NCBI RefSeq assembly: GCF_000015565.1 | Contig: NC_008786.1 | Span: 248,001-312,000 of the forward strand | Direction: 5' to 3' | Length of the DNA: 64,000 bases | Source of the DNA: Verminephrobacter eiseniae EF01-2 | GTDB lineage: Bacteria; Pseudomonadota; Gammaproteobacteria; Burkholderiales; Burkholderiaceae_C | Notes under the pieces: model-generated | Seen by the model: the letters and a program-made list of their open reading frames with translations, nothing else | What the model was told of the DNA's origin: nothing | The model's database searches: none | Position numbers and translations under genes: made by a program | Shown here: one piece after another, positions 41,973-51,628 of the stretch | How the letters are laid out: the number at the start of each line of letters is the position of its first letter | How positions within the stretch are numbered: position 1 is the first letter of the stretch

Positions 41973-43883
41973 TCATCTTCCTGCCAACTCCCGCACCTGC
42001 TGCAACGCCGCCGGGTCTTCCATCGTGCTCAGGTCGCCCGGGTCGCGGTGCTCGGCAATGGCTTGCAGGGTGCGGCGCAGCAGTTTGCCGCTGCGGGTCT
42101 TGGGCAGCGCGCTGACAAAGTGCACGCGCGACGGCCGCGCCACTGCGCCCAACTGGCTGTCCACCTGTTTCATCACCTCGCCTTCGAGCTTCAAGCGCGC
42201 AGCGTCCGAGTCCAGCGCCGCGCTGTCACGCGCCACCGCAAAAGCCATGGCCTGTTGGCCCTTGAGCGCATCGGCCACGCCGACCACCGCCACTTCGGCG
42301 ATCTGCGGGTGCGCGGCAATGCATTCCTCGATCTCGCGCGTGCCCAGGCGGTGGCCGGCCACATTGATCACGTCGTCGGTGCGGCCCAGGATGAAGTGGT
42401 AGCCATCGGCATCGCGCAGGCCCCAATCGAAGGTGTTGTAGATCAGCCGCCCGGCCAGGCTCTTCCAGTAGGTGTCGACGAAGCGCGCATCGTCGCGCCA
42501 CAGGGTCTGCATGCAGCCCGGTGGCAGCGGGCCTTCGATGGCGATCACGCCTTTGTGCCCGGGGCTGGTCAGTTCCTGGCCGCTGGTGTCGTCGATCAGC
42601 TTGATCTGGTAGCCATACATGGCCTTGCCCGGGCTGCCAAAGCGGCTCACCTGCGGCTCCACGCCGTTGGCCAGCGTCAGGATGGGCCAGCCGGTCTCGG
42701 TCTGCCAGTAGTTGTCGATCACCGGCACCTGCAGCGCGTCGCTGATCCACTGCGCCGTGGGCGCATCGAGCGGCTCGCCGGCCAGCCACAGGGCTTTGAG
42801 GCTTTTGACGCTGTACTTGCCGAACCACTGCGGGTCGTGCTTTTTCAGCACCCGCAGCGCCGTGGGGGCCGAGAACATGTGCGTGACCCGGTACTTCTCG
42901 ACGATGCTCCACCACACGCCTGCGTCGGGCCGCATGGGCAGGCCCTCGTACAGGATGGTCGTCATGCCGGCGATCAGCGGGCCATAGATGATGTAGCCGT
43001 GGCCCACCACCCAGCCGATATCGCTGGTGGTGAAGAAAACCCCTGCCGGCGCCGCCCCGTCGTCAGCCACAGAAAAAATATGCTTCATGCTCGCCGCCAG
43101 CGCCACCGTATATCCGCCCGTGTCGCGCTGCACGCCCTTGGGCCGGCCGGTGGTGCCGCTGGTGTACAGCGTGTAGCTGGGGTGGGTGGACTCGACCCAC
43201 TCGCAGGGCACCACGGCGCCGAGCTGCTGCTCGCGCAGCAAGGCCCATTCGTGGTCGCGTCCCGGTTGCAGCGGCATCTCTGCCAGGCCCCGGTCGACCA
43301 TCAGCACGGCGGCGGGCTTGTGCTTGGACTGCGCGATGGCCGCGTCGAGCAGCGGCTTGTAGGGCACCACCTTGCCGGCGCGCGAGCCGGCATCGGCGCT
43401 GACCACGAGCACGGGTTCGGCGTCTTCGATGCGCGCCGCCAATGATCCCGAGGCGAAGCCGCCGAACACCACCGAATGCAGCGCGCCGATGCGCACGCAG
43501 GCGAGCATCGCAAAAACGGCCTCGGCAATCATCGGCAGGTAGATCAGCACGCGATCGCCCTTTTTCACGCCCAGGCAGCGCAGCACGGCCGCCATGTGCT
43601 GCACCTCGGCGTGCAGTTCGGCAAAGCTGTAGCTGCGCTCGGTGCCGGTTTCGGTGGAGATGGCCACCAGCGCGGGCTGCCGTGCCCGGCGCGCCAGGTG
43701 CCGGTCGAGCGCGTTGTGGCACAGGTTGGTGCGGCCTCCGACAAACCACTGGGCAAACGGCGGGTTGCTGTAGTCGCAGATCTGCCGGGGCGGGGTCTGC
43801 CACTCGATCAACCGGGACTGCTCGCTCCAGAATGCGTCGCGGTCGTCGATGGACTGGCGGTAGAAGTCGGCGTATCGGGGCAT
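41973..43883 (-). CDS. prpE: propionate--CoA ligase (PrpE-type acyl-CoA synthetase)
   Basis: This 636-residue adenylate-forming enzyme starts at an ATG preceded by AAGGAG. It has the AMP-binding P-loop YTSGTTGRPKGVQRDTGGY, the later NYWQTETGWPI motif, and C-terminal GRTDDVINVAGHRLGTREIE and LPKTRSGKLLRRTL, whose lysine is the catalytic and acetylation-regulated residue. Length and the RDTGGY variant agree with PrpE rather than acetyl-CoA synthetase. It makes propionyl-CoA from propionate. No prpBCD genes are near. An 8-bp tandem repeat lies 50 bp upstream of the start. Confidence 0.9.
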   Translation of the reverse strand: MPRYADFYRQSIDDRDAFWSEQSRLIEWQTPPRQICDYSNPPFAQWFVGGRTNLCHNALDRHLARRARQPALVAISTETGTERSYSFAELHAEVQHMAAVLRCLGVKKGDRVLIYLPMIAEAVFAMLACVRIGALHSVVFGGFASGSLAARIEDAEPVLVVSADAGSRAGKVVPYKPLLDAAIAQSKHKPAAVLMVDRGLAEMPLQPGRDHEWALLREQQLGAVVPCEWVESTHPSYTLYTSGTTGRPKGVQRDTGGYTVALAASMKHIFSVADDGAAPAGVFFTTSDIGWVVGHGYIIYGPLIAGMTTILYEGLPMRPDAGVWWSIVEKYRVTHMFSAPTALRVLKKHDPQWFGKYSVKSLKALWLAGEPLDAPTAQWISDALQVPVIDNYWQTETGWPILTLANGVEPQVSRFGSPGKAMYGYQIKLIDDTSGQELTSPGHKGVIAIEGPLPPGCMQTLWRDDARFVDTYWKSLAGRLIYNTFDWGLRDADGYHFILGRTDDVINVAGHRLGTREIEECIAAHPQIAEVAVVGVADALKGQQAMAFAVARDSAALDSDAARLKLEGEVMKQVDSQLGAVARPSRVHFVSALPKTRSGKLLRRTLQAIAEHRDPGDLSTMEDPAALQQVRELAGR

Positions 43884-43932
43884 CGAGAGTCTCCTTTTGA
43901 TGATTGATCGATCGATCGACGGACAACTTGGC

Positions 43933-43988
43933 TGACTGGTTGACTGGTTGACTGGTTGACTGGTTGACTGGTTGACTGGTTGACTGGC
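43933..43988. repeat. 8-bp tandem repeat (TGACTGGT x6-7) upstream of prpE
   Basis: Six perfect copies of TGACTGGT (43933-43980) plus a near copy (TGACTGGC) and decaying copies to about 43996 lie between prpE and the isochorismatase gene. A short GATC triplication is adjacent (43906-43918). Such repeats often change length by slippage. Confidence 0.85.
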
Positions 43989-44002
43989 TGATTGGCTGAT
44001 GG

Positions 44003-44632
44003 CTACTTGATCAGCCCGAGCACCGGTTTGAACGCCGGATGCGCGCAACTGCCCAGCCATTCGAACGCCACCATCTCGGTCGTGACCAGTTCGGCGCCGG
44101 CAGCGGCCAGGCGGTCGAAGGCGGCGTCGCGGTTGCGTTCGGTGCGCGAACCGCAGGCGTCGGTGACCACCCACAGCTCGAAGTCGTCGTCGATCAGGTC
44201 CAGCGCGGTTTGCAACAGGCACACATGGGCTTCGCAACCGGCGATGACGATGCTGGCGCGCTCGGCGCAGGCTGCGACGGCGGGCTTTTGCAGTTGTCTG
44301 GGCAGGCTGCGCACATTCCCGCCCCGGGTTTCGCCCGGAGCGCTGCCCTGGGGCTTGGCGGGCGGTCGCAGCCAGTCGCCCAGGCCCTCTTGGGCAGCGC
44401 TGAAGCGCATCTTGGCCAGCGTCTTGCGGCACTGGGCGCGCAGCGCGGCGTCGTTGGCGCCCAGGCGCGCGGGGTTTTGCTCGGTGCCCCACACGGGTAT
44501 GTCGATCATGCGGGCGATCCCGGCCAGGCGGCGGGCATTGGCCAGCACGGCGGGGCCGTCGAAGATGGCGGGCATCAGGCGCTCCTGGTAGTCGATCAGG
44601 ACGAGTTGGGAGTCGGTGGCGTCAAGCAGCAT
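44003..44632 (-). CDS. isochorismatase-family cysteine hydrolase
   Basis: This 209-residue protein has the family elements LVLIDYQERLMPAI (catalytic aspartate), a lysine in LAKMRFSA, and IVIAGCEAHVCLLQTALDLI, where the cysteine is the nucleophile. These form the Asp-Lys-Cys triad of isochorismatase-like amidohydrolases (nicotinamidase/YcaC group). The substrate cannot be told. The 40-residue insertion with PPAKPQGSAPGETRG near the middle is unusual. It precedes prpE on the same strand but is separated by the 8-bp repeat. Confidence 0.85.
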   Translation of the reverse strand: MLLDATDSQLVLIDYQERLMPAIFDGPAVLANARRLAGIARMIDIPVWGTEQNPARLGANDAALRAQCRKTLAKMRFSAAQEGLGDWLRPPAKPQGSAPGETRGGNVRSLPRQLQKPAVAACAERASIVIAGCEAHVCLLQTALDLIDDDFELWVVTDACGSRTERNRDAAFDRLAAAGAELVTTEMVAFEWLGSCAHPAFKPVLGLIK

Positions 44633-44687
44633 GGTGTGTCGGTTCGTTCGGTGTGCGCGGATTGCCGCAGGCGCGGCCCATGGCCCG

Positions 44688-45938
44688 TCATCCGTGGCCG
44701 GACAAGGCCCGCTCGAAATCGTCCTGCAGGTCTTGCACCTCCTCGAGCCCCACCGACAGGCGGATCATGCTGTCGGCAATGCCCATCGCGGCGCGCACTG
44801 CGGGGCCGGCCTCCCAGAAGATGGTGTGGGCCACCGGGATGATCAACGTGCGCGCGTCGCCAAGCCCTGTGGCCTTGATCGGCAATTGCAGCCGGTTGCA
44901 CAGGGCCAGGCATTGGCCGGGGTCGCGCAGTTCGAAAGACAGCAGCCAGGCGCCGGCCTTCAGGTGCCGGAGCGCCTGCGCATGCTGGGGGTGCGAGGGC
45001 AGCATCGGGTACAGCACGCGCGCGACGGCCGGGTGCTGTTCGAGCCATTGCGCCAGCGCCAGCGCGCTGGCGCTGCTGTGCTCCATGCGCAATGCCAGGG
45101 TCTCTGCGCCCAGCGCCAACTGATGGGCGGCCTGGGAGGACAGCGTGCCGCCCATGTCGCGCAGCCCCTTCTTGCGCAACTGTTGCAGCCCCCATCCTTG
45201 GGGGTCGCCCTTGCGGTATGCGGCAAAGATGTTGGGGTAGCCGGACCAGTCGTACAGCCCGGTGTCGGTGATGGCGCCGCCGAGCGCGTCGCCCTGCCCG
45301 CCTATGCTCTTGGTCAGCGCGTTGAGCACCAGCCCCGCGCCCACGGTCGCGGCGCGAAACAGGTAGGGCGAGGCGATGGTGTTGTCCACCACATAGAGCG
45401 CCCCATGCTGCCGGCACAGCGCGCCGATGCCCGCCAGGTCCGGGATCTGGGTGCCGGGGTTGGCAATGGTCTCGACAAACACCATGCGGGTCTGGGGGCG
45501 CAGCGCAGCGGCGACGTTGGCCGCATCGGTCACGTCCACCGTGGTGACGCTGATGCCCAGGTCTGACAGCGTGCCGAACACGCTGTGGGTGTTGCCGAAC
45601 ACGAACTGGCTGGCCACCAGGTGGTCGCCGGCCTTGAGCAGGGTCAGAAAAACGGCGCAGATGGCCGCCATGCCGGTGGCGAACACGATGGAGCCGTGGC
45701 CATGCTCCATCTGCGTGATCTTGCGCTCGAGTGCGGCCGTGGTTGGCGTGCCCTGGCGCGCATAGTTGAAGCCGCCCTTGGCGCTGCCCTGGAACACGGC
45801 GATCAGGTCTTCGACCTTGTCATGGCCGTACTGCACCGACGAGTGGATCGGATAGTGGACGGCGCCCTGCTCGGCGCCGCCCCAGCGGTCGGCATGCACG
45901 ATCCGGGTGGTGAAGCGGGGGGTGTTTGCTGTGGTCAT
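44688..45938 (-). CDS. cystathionine gamma-synthase-family PLP enzyme
   Basis: This 416-residue PLP enzyme of the Cys/Met metabolism family shows FNYARQGTPTTAALERKITQ, GHGSIVFATGMAAI, and VLNALTKSIGGQGDALGG, where the lysine forms the PLP Schiff base. Such enzymes eliminate or replace the gamma-substituent of homoserine derivatives or act as methionine gamma-lyases. I use the ATG at 45938; an ATG at 45959 that overlaps the sbcB stop (TGATG) would add seven residues and imply coupling. The exact reaction cannot be decided from the sequence. Confidence 0.85.
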   Translation of the reverse strand: MTTANTPRFTTRIVHADRWGGAEQGAVHYPIHSSVQYGHDKVEDLIAVFQGSAKGGFNYARQGTPTTAALERKITQMEHGHGSIVFATGMAAICAVFLTLLKAGDHLVASQFVFGNTHSVFGTLSDLGISVTTVDVTDAANVAAALRPQTRMVFVETIANPGTQIPDLAGIGALCRQHGALYVVDNTIASPYLFRAATVGAGLVLNALTKSIGGQGDALGGAITDTGLYDWSGYPNIFAAYRKGDPQGWGLQQLRKKGLRDMGGTLSSQAAHQLALGAETLALRMEHSSASALALAQWLEQHPAVARVLYPMLPSHPQHAQALRHLKAGAWLLSFELRDPGQCLALCNRLQLPIKATGLGDARTLIIPVAHTIFWEAGPAVRAAMGIADSMIRLSVGLEEVQDLQDDFERALSGHG

Positions 45939-45958
45939 GGTGCTTGGCCGGAGAGCCA

Positions 45959-47404
45959 TCAATGCTCGGGCGCGATCTGCTCGGCGTAATCGTACAAGGC
46001 GCCGAGGATGCCCTGCCCGCGCTCGTCTGCGGTTTCCGACAGCTCATCGATCCGGGCATGGAACTGCCCGACCGTGCGCGCCCCGCCCGCGCCATGGAAC
46101 AGGCGGGCGGCGCAGTGCGCCTGCCAGCGTCCGGCCTCTTCGGGTGCGAGCGTCGCCGGGAAGTTGCGCGCCCGGTAGCGCCAGAACAGTTCGACCAGGC
46201 GCGGGTCGTCGAAATGCACCCGGGCCTTGCCGTTCATGCCGGCCGCGCTGGCGCGCAGGTCATCGAGCAGGCGGCGGTCGCGGTCGCCGACGAACCCGCA
46301 GTACAGGTCCTGGTCCACATCGGGGGCCGGCTCTGACGGTCGGGCGAACACGGCAGCCCAGACGCGGCCCATGTCGGGCAGCGCGCGCGCCGCCTGGGCA
46401 TGCTGCGCCGCCTGGGCCAGATCGATGCCCCAGCGCCGGGCCAGCGCGGGCGTGAGCGTATTCACATTGCCCACCACCATCGGCGACCGGTTCAGGTGAA
46501 TGGTCTTGACCGGCAGGCGCGTCACGCCCTCGGGCAGCGCATCGGTTCGGGTGAACATGCGCAGGCGCATTTCGTCGACGCCCAGGGTGGCCAGGGCTGC
46601 GGGGTCATGGGCCAGGTCCCAGGCAATCAACTCGTTCTTGTTCACCGGGTGGCCGGCCAGCGGCCACATCACCGCCAGGCAGCCGCGCTCGGCCGGGAAC
46701 ATGCCCGACACATGCAGAAACGGCCGCGCCGTGCCGGCGCCACCGGACAGGCGCAGTTCGGCGGCCACCCGATCCTTTTTGTGCAGGCCCAGCGCAAAGT
46801 CGAACAGCGGGCGGTTGTGCTGGCGAATCAGCCGCGCCAGCGCAATCGTGGCGCGCACATCCGACAGCGCATCGTGCGCGGCCTCGTGCAGCAGGCCGTT
46901 GGCCCGACACAGGTCTTCGAGCCTGAAACTGGGCGCGGCGCCGTCTTCATGGCGGGGCCAGTGGATGCCGTCGGGCCGCAGCGCGTAGGTCATGCGCACC
47001 ACGTCGAGCAAATCCCAGCGGCCGCACTGGTTTTTCCACTCGCGCGCGTAGGGGTCGATCAGGTTGCGCCAGAACATGAAGCGCGTGATCTCGTCGTCGA
47101 ACCGGAGGGTGTTGTAGCCCACGCCAATGGTGCCGGGCCGGGCCAGCTCGGCCTCGATGCGGGCCGCAAACTGGTGCTCGGGCAGGCCATGCGCGCAACA
47201 GTGCTGCGGCGTGATTCCGGTCAGCAGGCAAGAGGCCGGGTCGGGCAGGTAGTCGTTGGCCGGCTGGCAATGGAGCATCAGCGGTTCGCCGATGGCGTGG
47301 AGCTCGGCATCGGTGCGGATGGCAGCAAACTGCGCCGGGCGATCGCAGCGCGTGTCGGTGCCAAAGGTTTCATAGTCGTGCCAGAGGAAGGTGTGGGCAG
47401 GCAT
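45959..47404 (-). CDS. sbcB: exodeoxyribonuclease I
   Basis: This 481-residue protein starts FLWHDYETFGTD, giving the DxE of the DEDD exonuclease fold, and continues with VGYNTLRFDDEITRFMFWRN and ANGLLHEAAHDALSDVRAT, typical of SbcB. The C-terminal part (LARRWGIDLAQAAQHAQ and the SH3-like and helical regions) is also present at normal length. It digests single-stranded DNA from the 3' end and acts in recombination and mismatch repair. The 199 bp upstream hold nothing I recognise. Confidence 0.92.
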   Translation of the reverse strand: MPAHTFLWHDYETFGTDTRCDRPAQFAAIRTDAELHAIGEPLMLHCQPANDYLPDPASCLLTGITPQHCCAHGLPEHQFAARIEAELARPGTIGVGYNTLRFDDEITRFMFWRNLIDPYAREWKNQCGRWDLLDVVRMTYALRPDGIHWPRHEDGAAPSFRLEDLCRANGLLHEAAHDALSDVRATIALARLIRQHNRPLFDFALGLHKKDRVAAELRLSGGAGTARPFLHVSGMFPAERGCLAVMWPLAGHPVNKNELIAWDLAHDPAALATLGVDEMRLRMFTRTDALPEGVTRLPVKTIHLNRSPMVVGNVNTLTPALARRWGIDLAQAAQHAQAARALPDMGRVWAAVFARPSEPAPDVDQDLYCGFVGDRDRRLLDDLRASAAGMNGKARVHFDDPRLVELFWRYRARNFPATLAPEEAGRWQAHCAARLFHGAGGARTVGQFHARIDELSETADERGQGILGALYDYAEQIAPEH

Positions 47405-47603
47405 GGCTGTCGGGTGCCGGGTAGAAAAGGGCAAGTCGGGGCGAGCAGGGACAGGACGCCAACTGTAACCAGAATTGGCCGCCGGGAAACCGGCTTTTCG
47501 AGCCGCTGTCGGGCGCATGGCAACGCCATCGGCGCCAAGCGCGCTGCATCGCAGGGGCTGCGCGATGCACCGGTCAATGCCGGCGCATTCAATCCTGGCG
47601 CGT

Positions 47604-48617
47604 TCAGTCGGCGGGCCTGACGTTGGCGGCCTCGATCACCTGGCGCCAGAGGATGGTCTGCGCGGCCAGCAGGTCGCCAAAATCTTGCGGGTTGGCGTAG
47701 CTCATCTGCGCGCCCAACTGCACCATCGACTGCTCCATCCCGGGCTCTTGCAGCAGGCGCGCGATCTGGCCCGAGAGCCTGTCGACGATGGGCTGTGGCA
47801 GGCCCGCCGGGGCCAGGATGCCATACCATGTGGTGCCCTCGTAGCCGGGCAGGACGGACGACAGCGGCGGGATGTCCGGCGCCAGCCGGCTCACGCCGGG
47901 CGTGGTCACGCCGAGCGCGCGCAGTCTGCCGGCACGGATGAACGGCAGTGCGCCGGGCAGGCTGTTGAACGACAGCGGGATCTGCCCGCCCACCACGGCC
48001 GACGCCGCTTGCGCCGAGCCTTTGTAGGGCACATGCTGCAGTTTGACTTGGGCTGCCGCATTGAACATCTCGCCCAGCAGGTGGTTGAACGAGCCTGCGC
48101 CGACCGAGCCGTAGGCGATGCCGCCCGGGTTCTTCCTGGCCAGCGCAATCAGTTCGGCCGTGCTCTTGGCCTCGAAATCCGGATGCGCCACCAGCACGAA
48201 GGGGCCGCGCGCCAGCAACGCGACGGGCGTGAAGTCGCCCAGCGCGTCGTAGCCGGCCTTCTGGTGCAGCACGGCGTTGATGTTGTGCGACGGCGAGGTC
48301 AACAGCAGCGTGTAGCCATCGCTGGCCGCCCTGGCCACGTAACGGGTTCCGATCAGACCGCCGGCGCCGGCGCGGTTTTCGATGACCACGGGTTGGCCCA
48401 GCGCGCTCGCCAGCCTGTGCATGACGAGCCGGGCCAGCAAATCCACGCCGCCACCGGGCGCTTGCGGCACGACCATGGTGATGGGCCGGCTCGGGTAGGC
48501 CACATCGGCCCCGGCGGCCCCGGTAACCCCGGTGGCCCCGGTTCTGGCGAGCGCCACGGAACCGGCCAGGGTTGCGGCGGCAAGGCCGATGCAGCGCAGC
48601 GATCTGGTCACGGACAT
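47604..48617 (-). CDS. Bug-family (TctC-like) periplasmic solute-binding protein
   Basis: This 337-residue protein has a signal peptide, with the mature domain from about residue 40: AYPSRPITMVVPQAPGGGVD, VVIENRAGAGGLIGTRYVA and ASDGYTLLLTSPS. It is the third Bug receptor in the window and differs clearly from the other two. GGGGAGAG precedes the ATG. It lies directly downstream of argE on the same strand, which might point to an amino-acid-like or N-acyl ligand, but this is weak. Confidence 0.92.
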   Translation of the reverse strand: MSVTRSLRCIGLAAATLAGSVALARTGATGVTGAAGADVAYPSRPITMVVPQAPGGGVDLLARLVMHRLASALGQPVVIENRAGAGGLIGTRYVARAASDGYTLLLTSPSHNINAVLHQKAGYDALGDFTPVALLARGPFVLVAHPDFEAKSTAELIALARKNPGGIAYGSVGAGSFNHLLGEMFNAAAQVKLQHVPYKGSAQAASAVVGGQIPLSFNSLPGALPFIRAGRLRALGVTTPGVSRLAPDIPPLSSVLPGYEGTTWYGILAPAGLPQPIVDRLSGQIARLLQEPGMEQSMVQLGAQMSYANPQDFGDLLAAQTILWRQVIEAANVRPAD

Positions 48618-48770
48618 GCCGCTCTCCCCAGCAGTGCCACGCCGCCCGACGGTGGTTTGCGTTGGGTTTGGATCACGCCGCGCGCCGCCGGCTTTGCCGG
48701 AGCGCTGGCGTCGCGCCCATCGGGATGCAGGCGCTGCGGGCGGGATGGGCGGGATATGGAGCGGCCCACA

Positions 48771-49967
48771 TCAATCCGCCACGGCCATGCTGCGGATGAC
48801 GCGCCGCAGAAACGACTCGCACTCGCGCAACTGCTCCAATGCCACGAACTCATCGGCCTTGTGCGCCTGTTCGATATGGCCGGGGCCGCAGATCACGGTC
48901 GGAATGCCGGCGGCCTTGAACAGGCCGGCTTCGGTGCCGTAGGACGCTTTGCGCTTGTCGTGGTCCTGCGTCAGCGCGCGCACCAGTTGCGTGATCGCGC
49001 CTTCCTGCGCGTCGTCGAGCGCCGGTGCGACGGCGATCCTGGAGAACTCGATGCCCGCGTCCGGATGCTCGGCGCGCATGCGGGGCAGCAGCACATCCTG
49101 CGCATGAGACTGGATCTGCCGGATGATCTGGTCTGCGTTCACGGTCGGCAGGTTGCGCACCTGGAACGAGAACTCGCACAGCGCCGGCACCACATTGTTG
49201 GCGATGCCGCCGCTGACCATGCCGGTCTGGGCCGTCGTGAAGGGCACCTCGAAATGCGGGTCATACGGCCCTTCGGCGCGGTGCTTGTCGGCCAGGTCGC
49301 GGATGAAGCAGATCATGCGCGCCGCGTATTCGATGGCGTTGACGCCCTGCGGCGTCAGCGCCGAATGCGCGGCATGGCCATGGACCCGGCAGCGATACAG
49401 GTTGATGCCCTTGTGGGCCACCACCGGCCGCATGCCGGTCGGCTCGCCGACGATGCAGCCCTCGGGCAACACGCCGCGCGCTTGCAGGTCGATGATCATC
49501 AGCGGCGCGCCGACGCAGCCCACCTCCTCATCGAACGAGAGGGCCAGGTGCAAGGGCTTGGCGAGCCGCGTGGCCTGCATCGCCGGCAGCAGTGACAGCG
49601 CCGTGCCGATGAACCCCTTCATGTCGCACGCGCCGCGCGCATACAGCTTGCCGTCGCGCAGGCTGGCCCTGAAAGGATCGGAGCTCCAGGCCTGGCCGTC
49701 GACCGGCACCACGTCGGTGTGGCCGGACAGCACGATGCCGCCGGTGCTGCTGCCGTCGTGCGCGGGCAGCGTGGCGAACAGATTGGCCTTGGCGCCCGAT
49801 GCGTGGTGCGTCAGCACGGGCTCGACGCCCGCACTGCGCAGGTGGTCGCGAACGGTCTCGATCAGCCCGAGATTGGAGTTGCGGCTGGTGGTGTCGAACG
49901 CCAGCAGTCGCTCGATCCAGGGCATGGCCGCGATATCGGCGCCGGTGGGAGCAAGAACATCCGTCAT
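48771..49967 (-). CDS. argE: acetylornithine deacetylase (M20 family)
   Basis: This 398-residue M20 metallopeptidase-fold enzyme has the metal-binding elements LSGHTDVVPVDGQAW and YARGACDMKGFIG, FDEEVGCVGAPLMI (catalytic and metal-binding glutamates) and GEPTGMRPVVAHKG. The lid domain includes GHAAHSALTPQGVNAIEYAA. This combination is characteristic of ArgE, which releases ornithine from N-acetylornithine. AAAGGAAAG precedes the ATG at 49967. Other family members (succinyl-DAP desuccinylase, here encoded at 59102) are distinguishable by sequence. Confidence 0.87.
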   Translation of the reverse strand: MTDVLAPTGADIAAMPWIERLLAFDTTSRNSNLGLIETVRDHLRSAGVEPVLTHHASGAKANLFATLPAHDGSSTGGIVLSGHTDVVPVDGQAWSSDPFRASLRDGKLYARGACDMKGFIGTALSLLPAMQATRLAKPLHLALSFDEEVGCVGAPLMIIDLQARGVLPEGCIVGEPTGMRPVVAHKGINLYRCRVHGHAAHSALTPQGVNAIEYAARMICFIRDLADKHRAEGPYDPHFEVPFTTAQTGMVSGGIANNVVPALCEFSFQVRNLPTVNADQIIRQIQSHAQDVLLPRMRAEHPDAGIEFSRIAVAPALDDAQEGAITQLVRALTQDHDKRKASYGTEAGLFKAAGIPTVICGPGHIEQAHKADEFVALEQLRECESFLRRVIRSMAVAD

Positions 49968-50312
49968 CTGGTCTTTCCTTTGTGGCTTGCGGGGCACAGC
50001 GCAGCATGCAGGCGCCGGGGTCAACGAGGCGGGGCGCATCGGGCCTTTGCGCAGTATATGGCCGGCGGTTGCGGAAAAAGCGCGCGGCGCTCGGGCCGGA
50101 TCTGCGCCGGCCACACAGCCTGGTGCCGCCGGCTTTGCCCAACCAACATCTGCGGCCCCGCATCGGGTGCCGGGGCTTTGGCGTTGCAGCAGCGAGCGCG
50201 TCGCTTTGCGCAAGCCCATGGCCGTAGGCGGACTCATTGCCTACCTGCGCGGGCGCCGCGGCTTCGGCAACTGACCCGCTGCGCCCCGGTACGGCGCGCC
50301 AAGGCGCCGAAG
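49968..50312. other. 345-bp intergenic stretch, no feature seen
   Basis: The sequence between argE and the saccharopine-dehydrogenase-like gene contains no frame with family similarity and no strong promoter or terminator that I can identify. A short GCCGCCGGCTTTGCC motif here also occurs near 48684, on the other side of argE. Confidence 0.4.
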
Positions 50313-51470
50313 TCAAAGCGCCAGCGCCCCCTGCCCTGCATAGGCCATGCCGAACCGGTTGGCCAGAAAATCTGCCAACGCCACCGCCTCTTGCCCGACA
50401 AAGCCCCTGTGCGGCAGGCGGCCTTGGGCGAGCAGGTCGAGCGCAGTGCAGATGCCGGCGGCTGTGGTCAGTTCGATGGCGCTCAGGGCATGGCCGGCCA
50501 CCTCGGTGCCAAAGATGCGGGCGCAGTAGGCGTGCTGCGCCAGCCGCCCGCCGCGCAGGCCGCAGGCCGTGGCGCACACCACGATCACGTCCTGATCGGT
50601 GCTCGGGATGGCGCTTTCCAGGATGTCCCGGAGCAGTTCGCGCCGCTCACGCAGGCGCAGGTCGTTGAGCAGCAGTTTCACGATGGCGCAGTGGCCGGGA
50701 TAGCGGATCGACTGGTAGTCGACCTGCCGGGCCCGGCCGGCCAGCGTTTCGGTGAGTGTGCCCAGGCCGCCGGAGGTGTTGAAAGCCTCGTACTCGACAC
50801 CGTCGAGCACGAAATTCTCCAGCCCCTCCAGCGGCGCCACCGTGGTGCGCAGGCCGTCGACGATGGCTTCGCAGGGGTTGCAGTATTCGTTGATCAGGCC
50901 CTCGGTGCTCCAGGTCAGGTTGTAGCGCAGCGCGCCCTGCGGGTAGCGCGGCAGTGCTCCGACGCGCAGGCGCAGGCTGTCCAGGCGCTCGAAACGGCGC
51001 GCCAGGTCGTTGCCCACGATGCCGATGAAGCCCGGCGCCAGGCCGCATTGGGGCATCAGCACGCTGCGGGCCCCGGCGGCCAGCGCGCGGATGGCCTGGG
51101 TGCTTGGCACGTCTTCGGTCAGGTCGAAATAATGCACGCCCGCCTGGGCGCAGGCGCTGGCGAGCGCGATGGCGCAATGGAATGGCAGCGCATCGAGCAC
51201 GGCAAAGCGGCCGTCGATGACGGCCGACCAGTCCGCGTCGGCGGCTGTCTGCCGCGTGGCGATGCCCAGGGCGGCCACTTTGGCCAGCCGCATCGGGTCG
51301 CGGTCGGCCACCAGGATGTCGTAGTCGCCCGTCTGTTGCAGCAGCAAGGCGATGGCAAAGCCGATATGGCCCGCGCCCAGGATGCTGACCGGGCGGCGCA
51401 GGTGGCTGGTGCCGTCACCGGGGTGGCAGGGGGGGCGGGCGATGTGGGTGATGTCGGTCATGTCAGTCAT
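50313..51470 (-). CDS. saccharopine dehydrogenase-family oxidoreductase
   Basis: This 385-residue protein has an N-terminal Rossmann fold (VSILGAGHIGFAIALLL) and the family's ADADWSAVIDGRFAVLDALP, HYFDLTEDV and LMPQCGLAPGFIGIVGNDLA stretches. It is similar to lysine 6-dehydrogenase/saccharopine reductase enzymes that use NAD(P) on amino-acid substrates. AGGAG lies before the ATG at 51470. The gene is divergent from an Lrp/AsnC regulator, so it is probably induced by an amino acid. The exact substrate remains open. Confidence 0.8.
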   Translation of the reverse strand: MTDMTDITHIARPPCHPGDGTSHLRRPVSILGAGHIGFAIALLLQQTGDYDILVADRDPMRLAKVAALGIATRQTAADADWSAVIDGRFAVLDALPFHCAIALASACAQAGVHYFDLTEDVPSTQAIRALAAGARSVLMPQCGLAPGFIGIVGNDLARRFERLDSLRLRVGALPRYPQGALRYNLTWSTEGLINEYCNPCEAIVDGLRTTVAPLEGLENFVLDGVEYEAFNTSGGLGTLTETLAGRARQVDYQSIRYPGHCAIVKLLLNDLRLRERRELLRDILESAIPSTDQDVIVVCATACGLRGGRLAQHAYCARIFGTEVAGHALSAIELTTAAGICTALDLLAQGRLPHRGFVGQEAVALADFLANRFGMAYAGQGALAL

Positions 51471-51573
51471 GGCAGCGCTCCTGGTCGCAGGGAAAATCAA
51501 GCGATGCAGGCCCTGATGCTAGGCCGGAGTGCTGTCGATGTGTAGTATCCGAAACGTCGAAATTCCGGTTCTT

Positions 51574-51592
51574 GCTCGTCGTAACGGCGAGC
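51574..51592. promoter_or_regulatory. candidate operator in the divergent Lrp promoter region
   Basis: GCTCGTCG-TAA-CGGCGAGC is an inverted repeat with one mismatch in each 8-bp arm, located 37 bp upstream of the lrp-like start and about 104 bp upstream of the dehydrogenase start. Its position suits autoregulation, but Lrp-family sites are degenerate, so this is tentative. Confidence 0.35.
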
Positions 51593-51628
51593 GTGATGGC
51601 CGTTATCACTTTTTCGAGCACAACCCCG

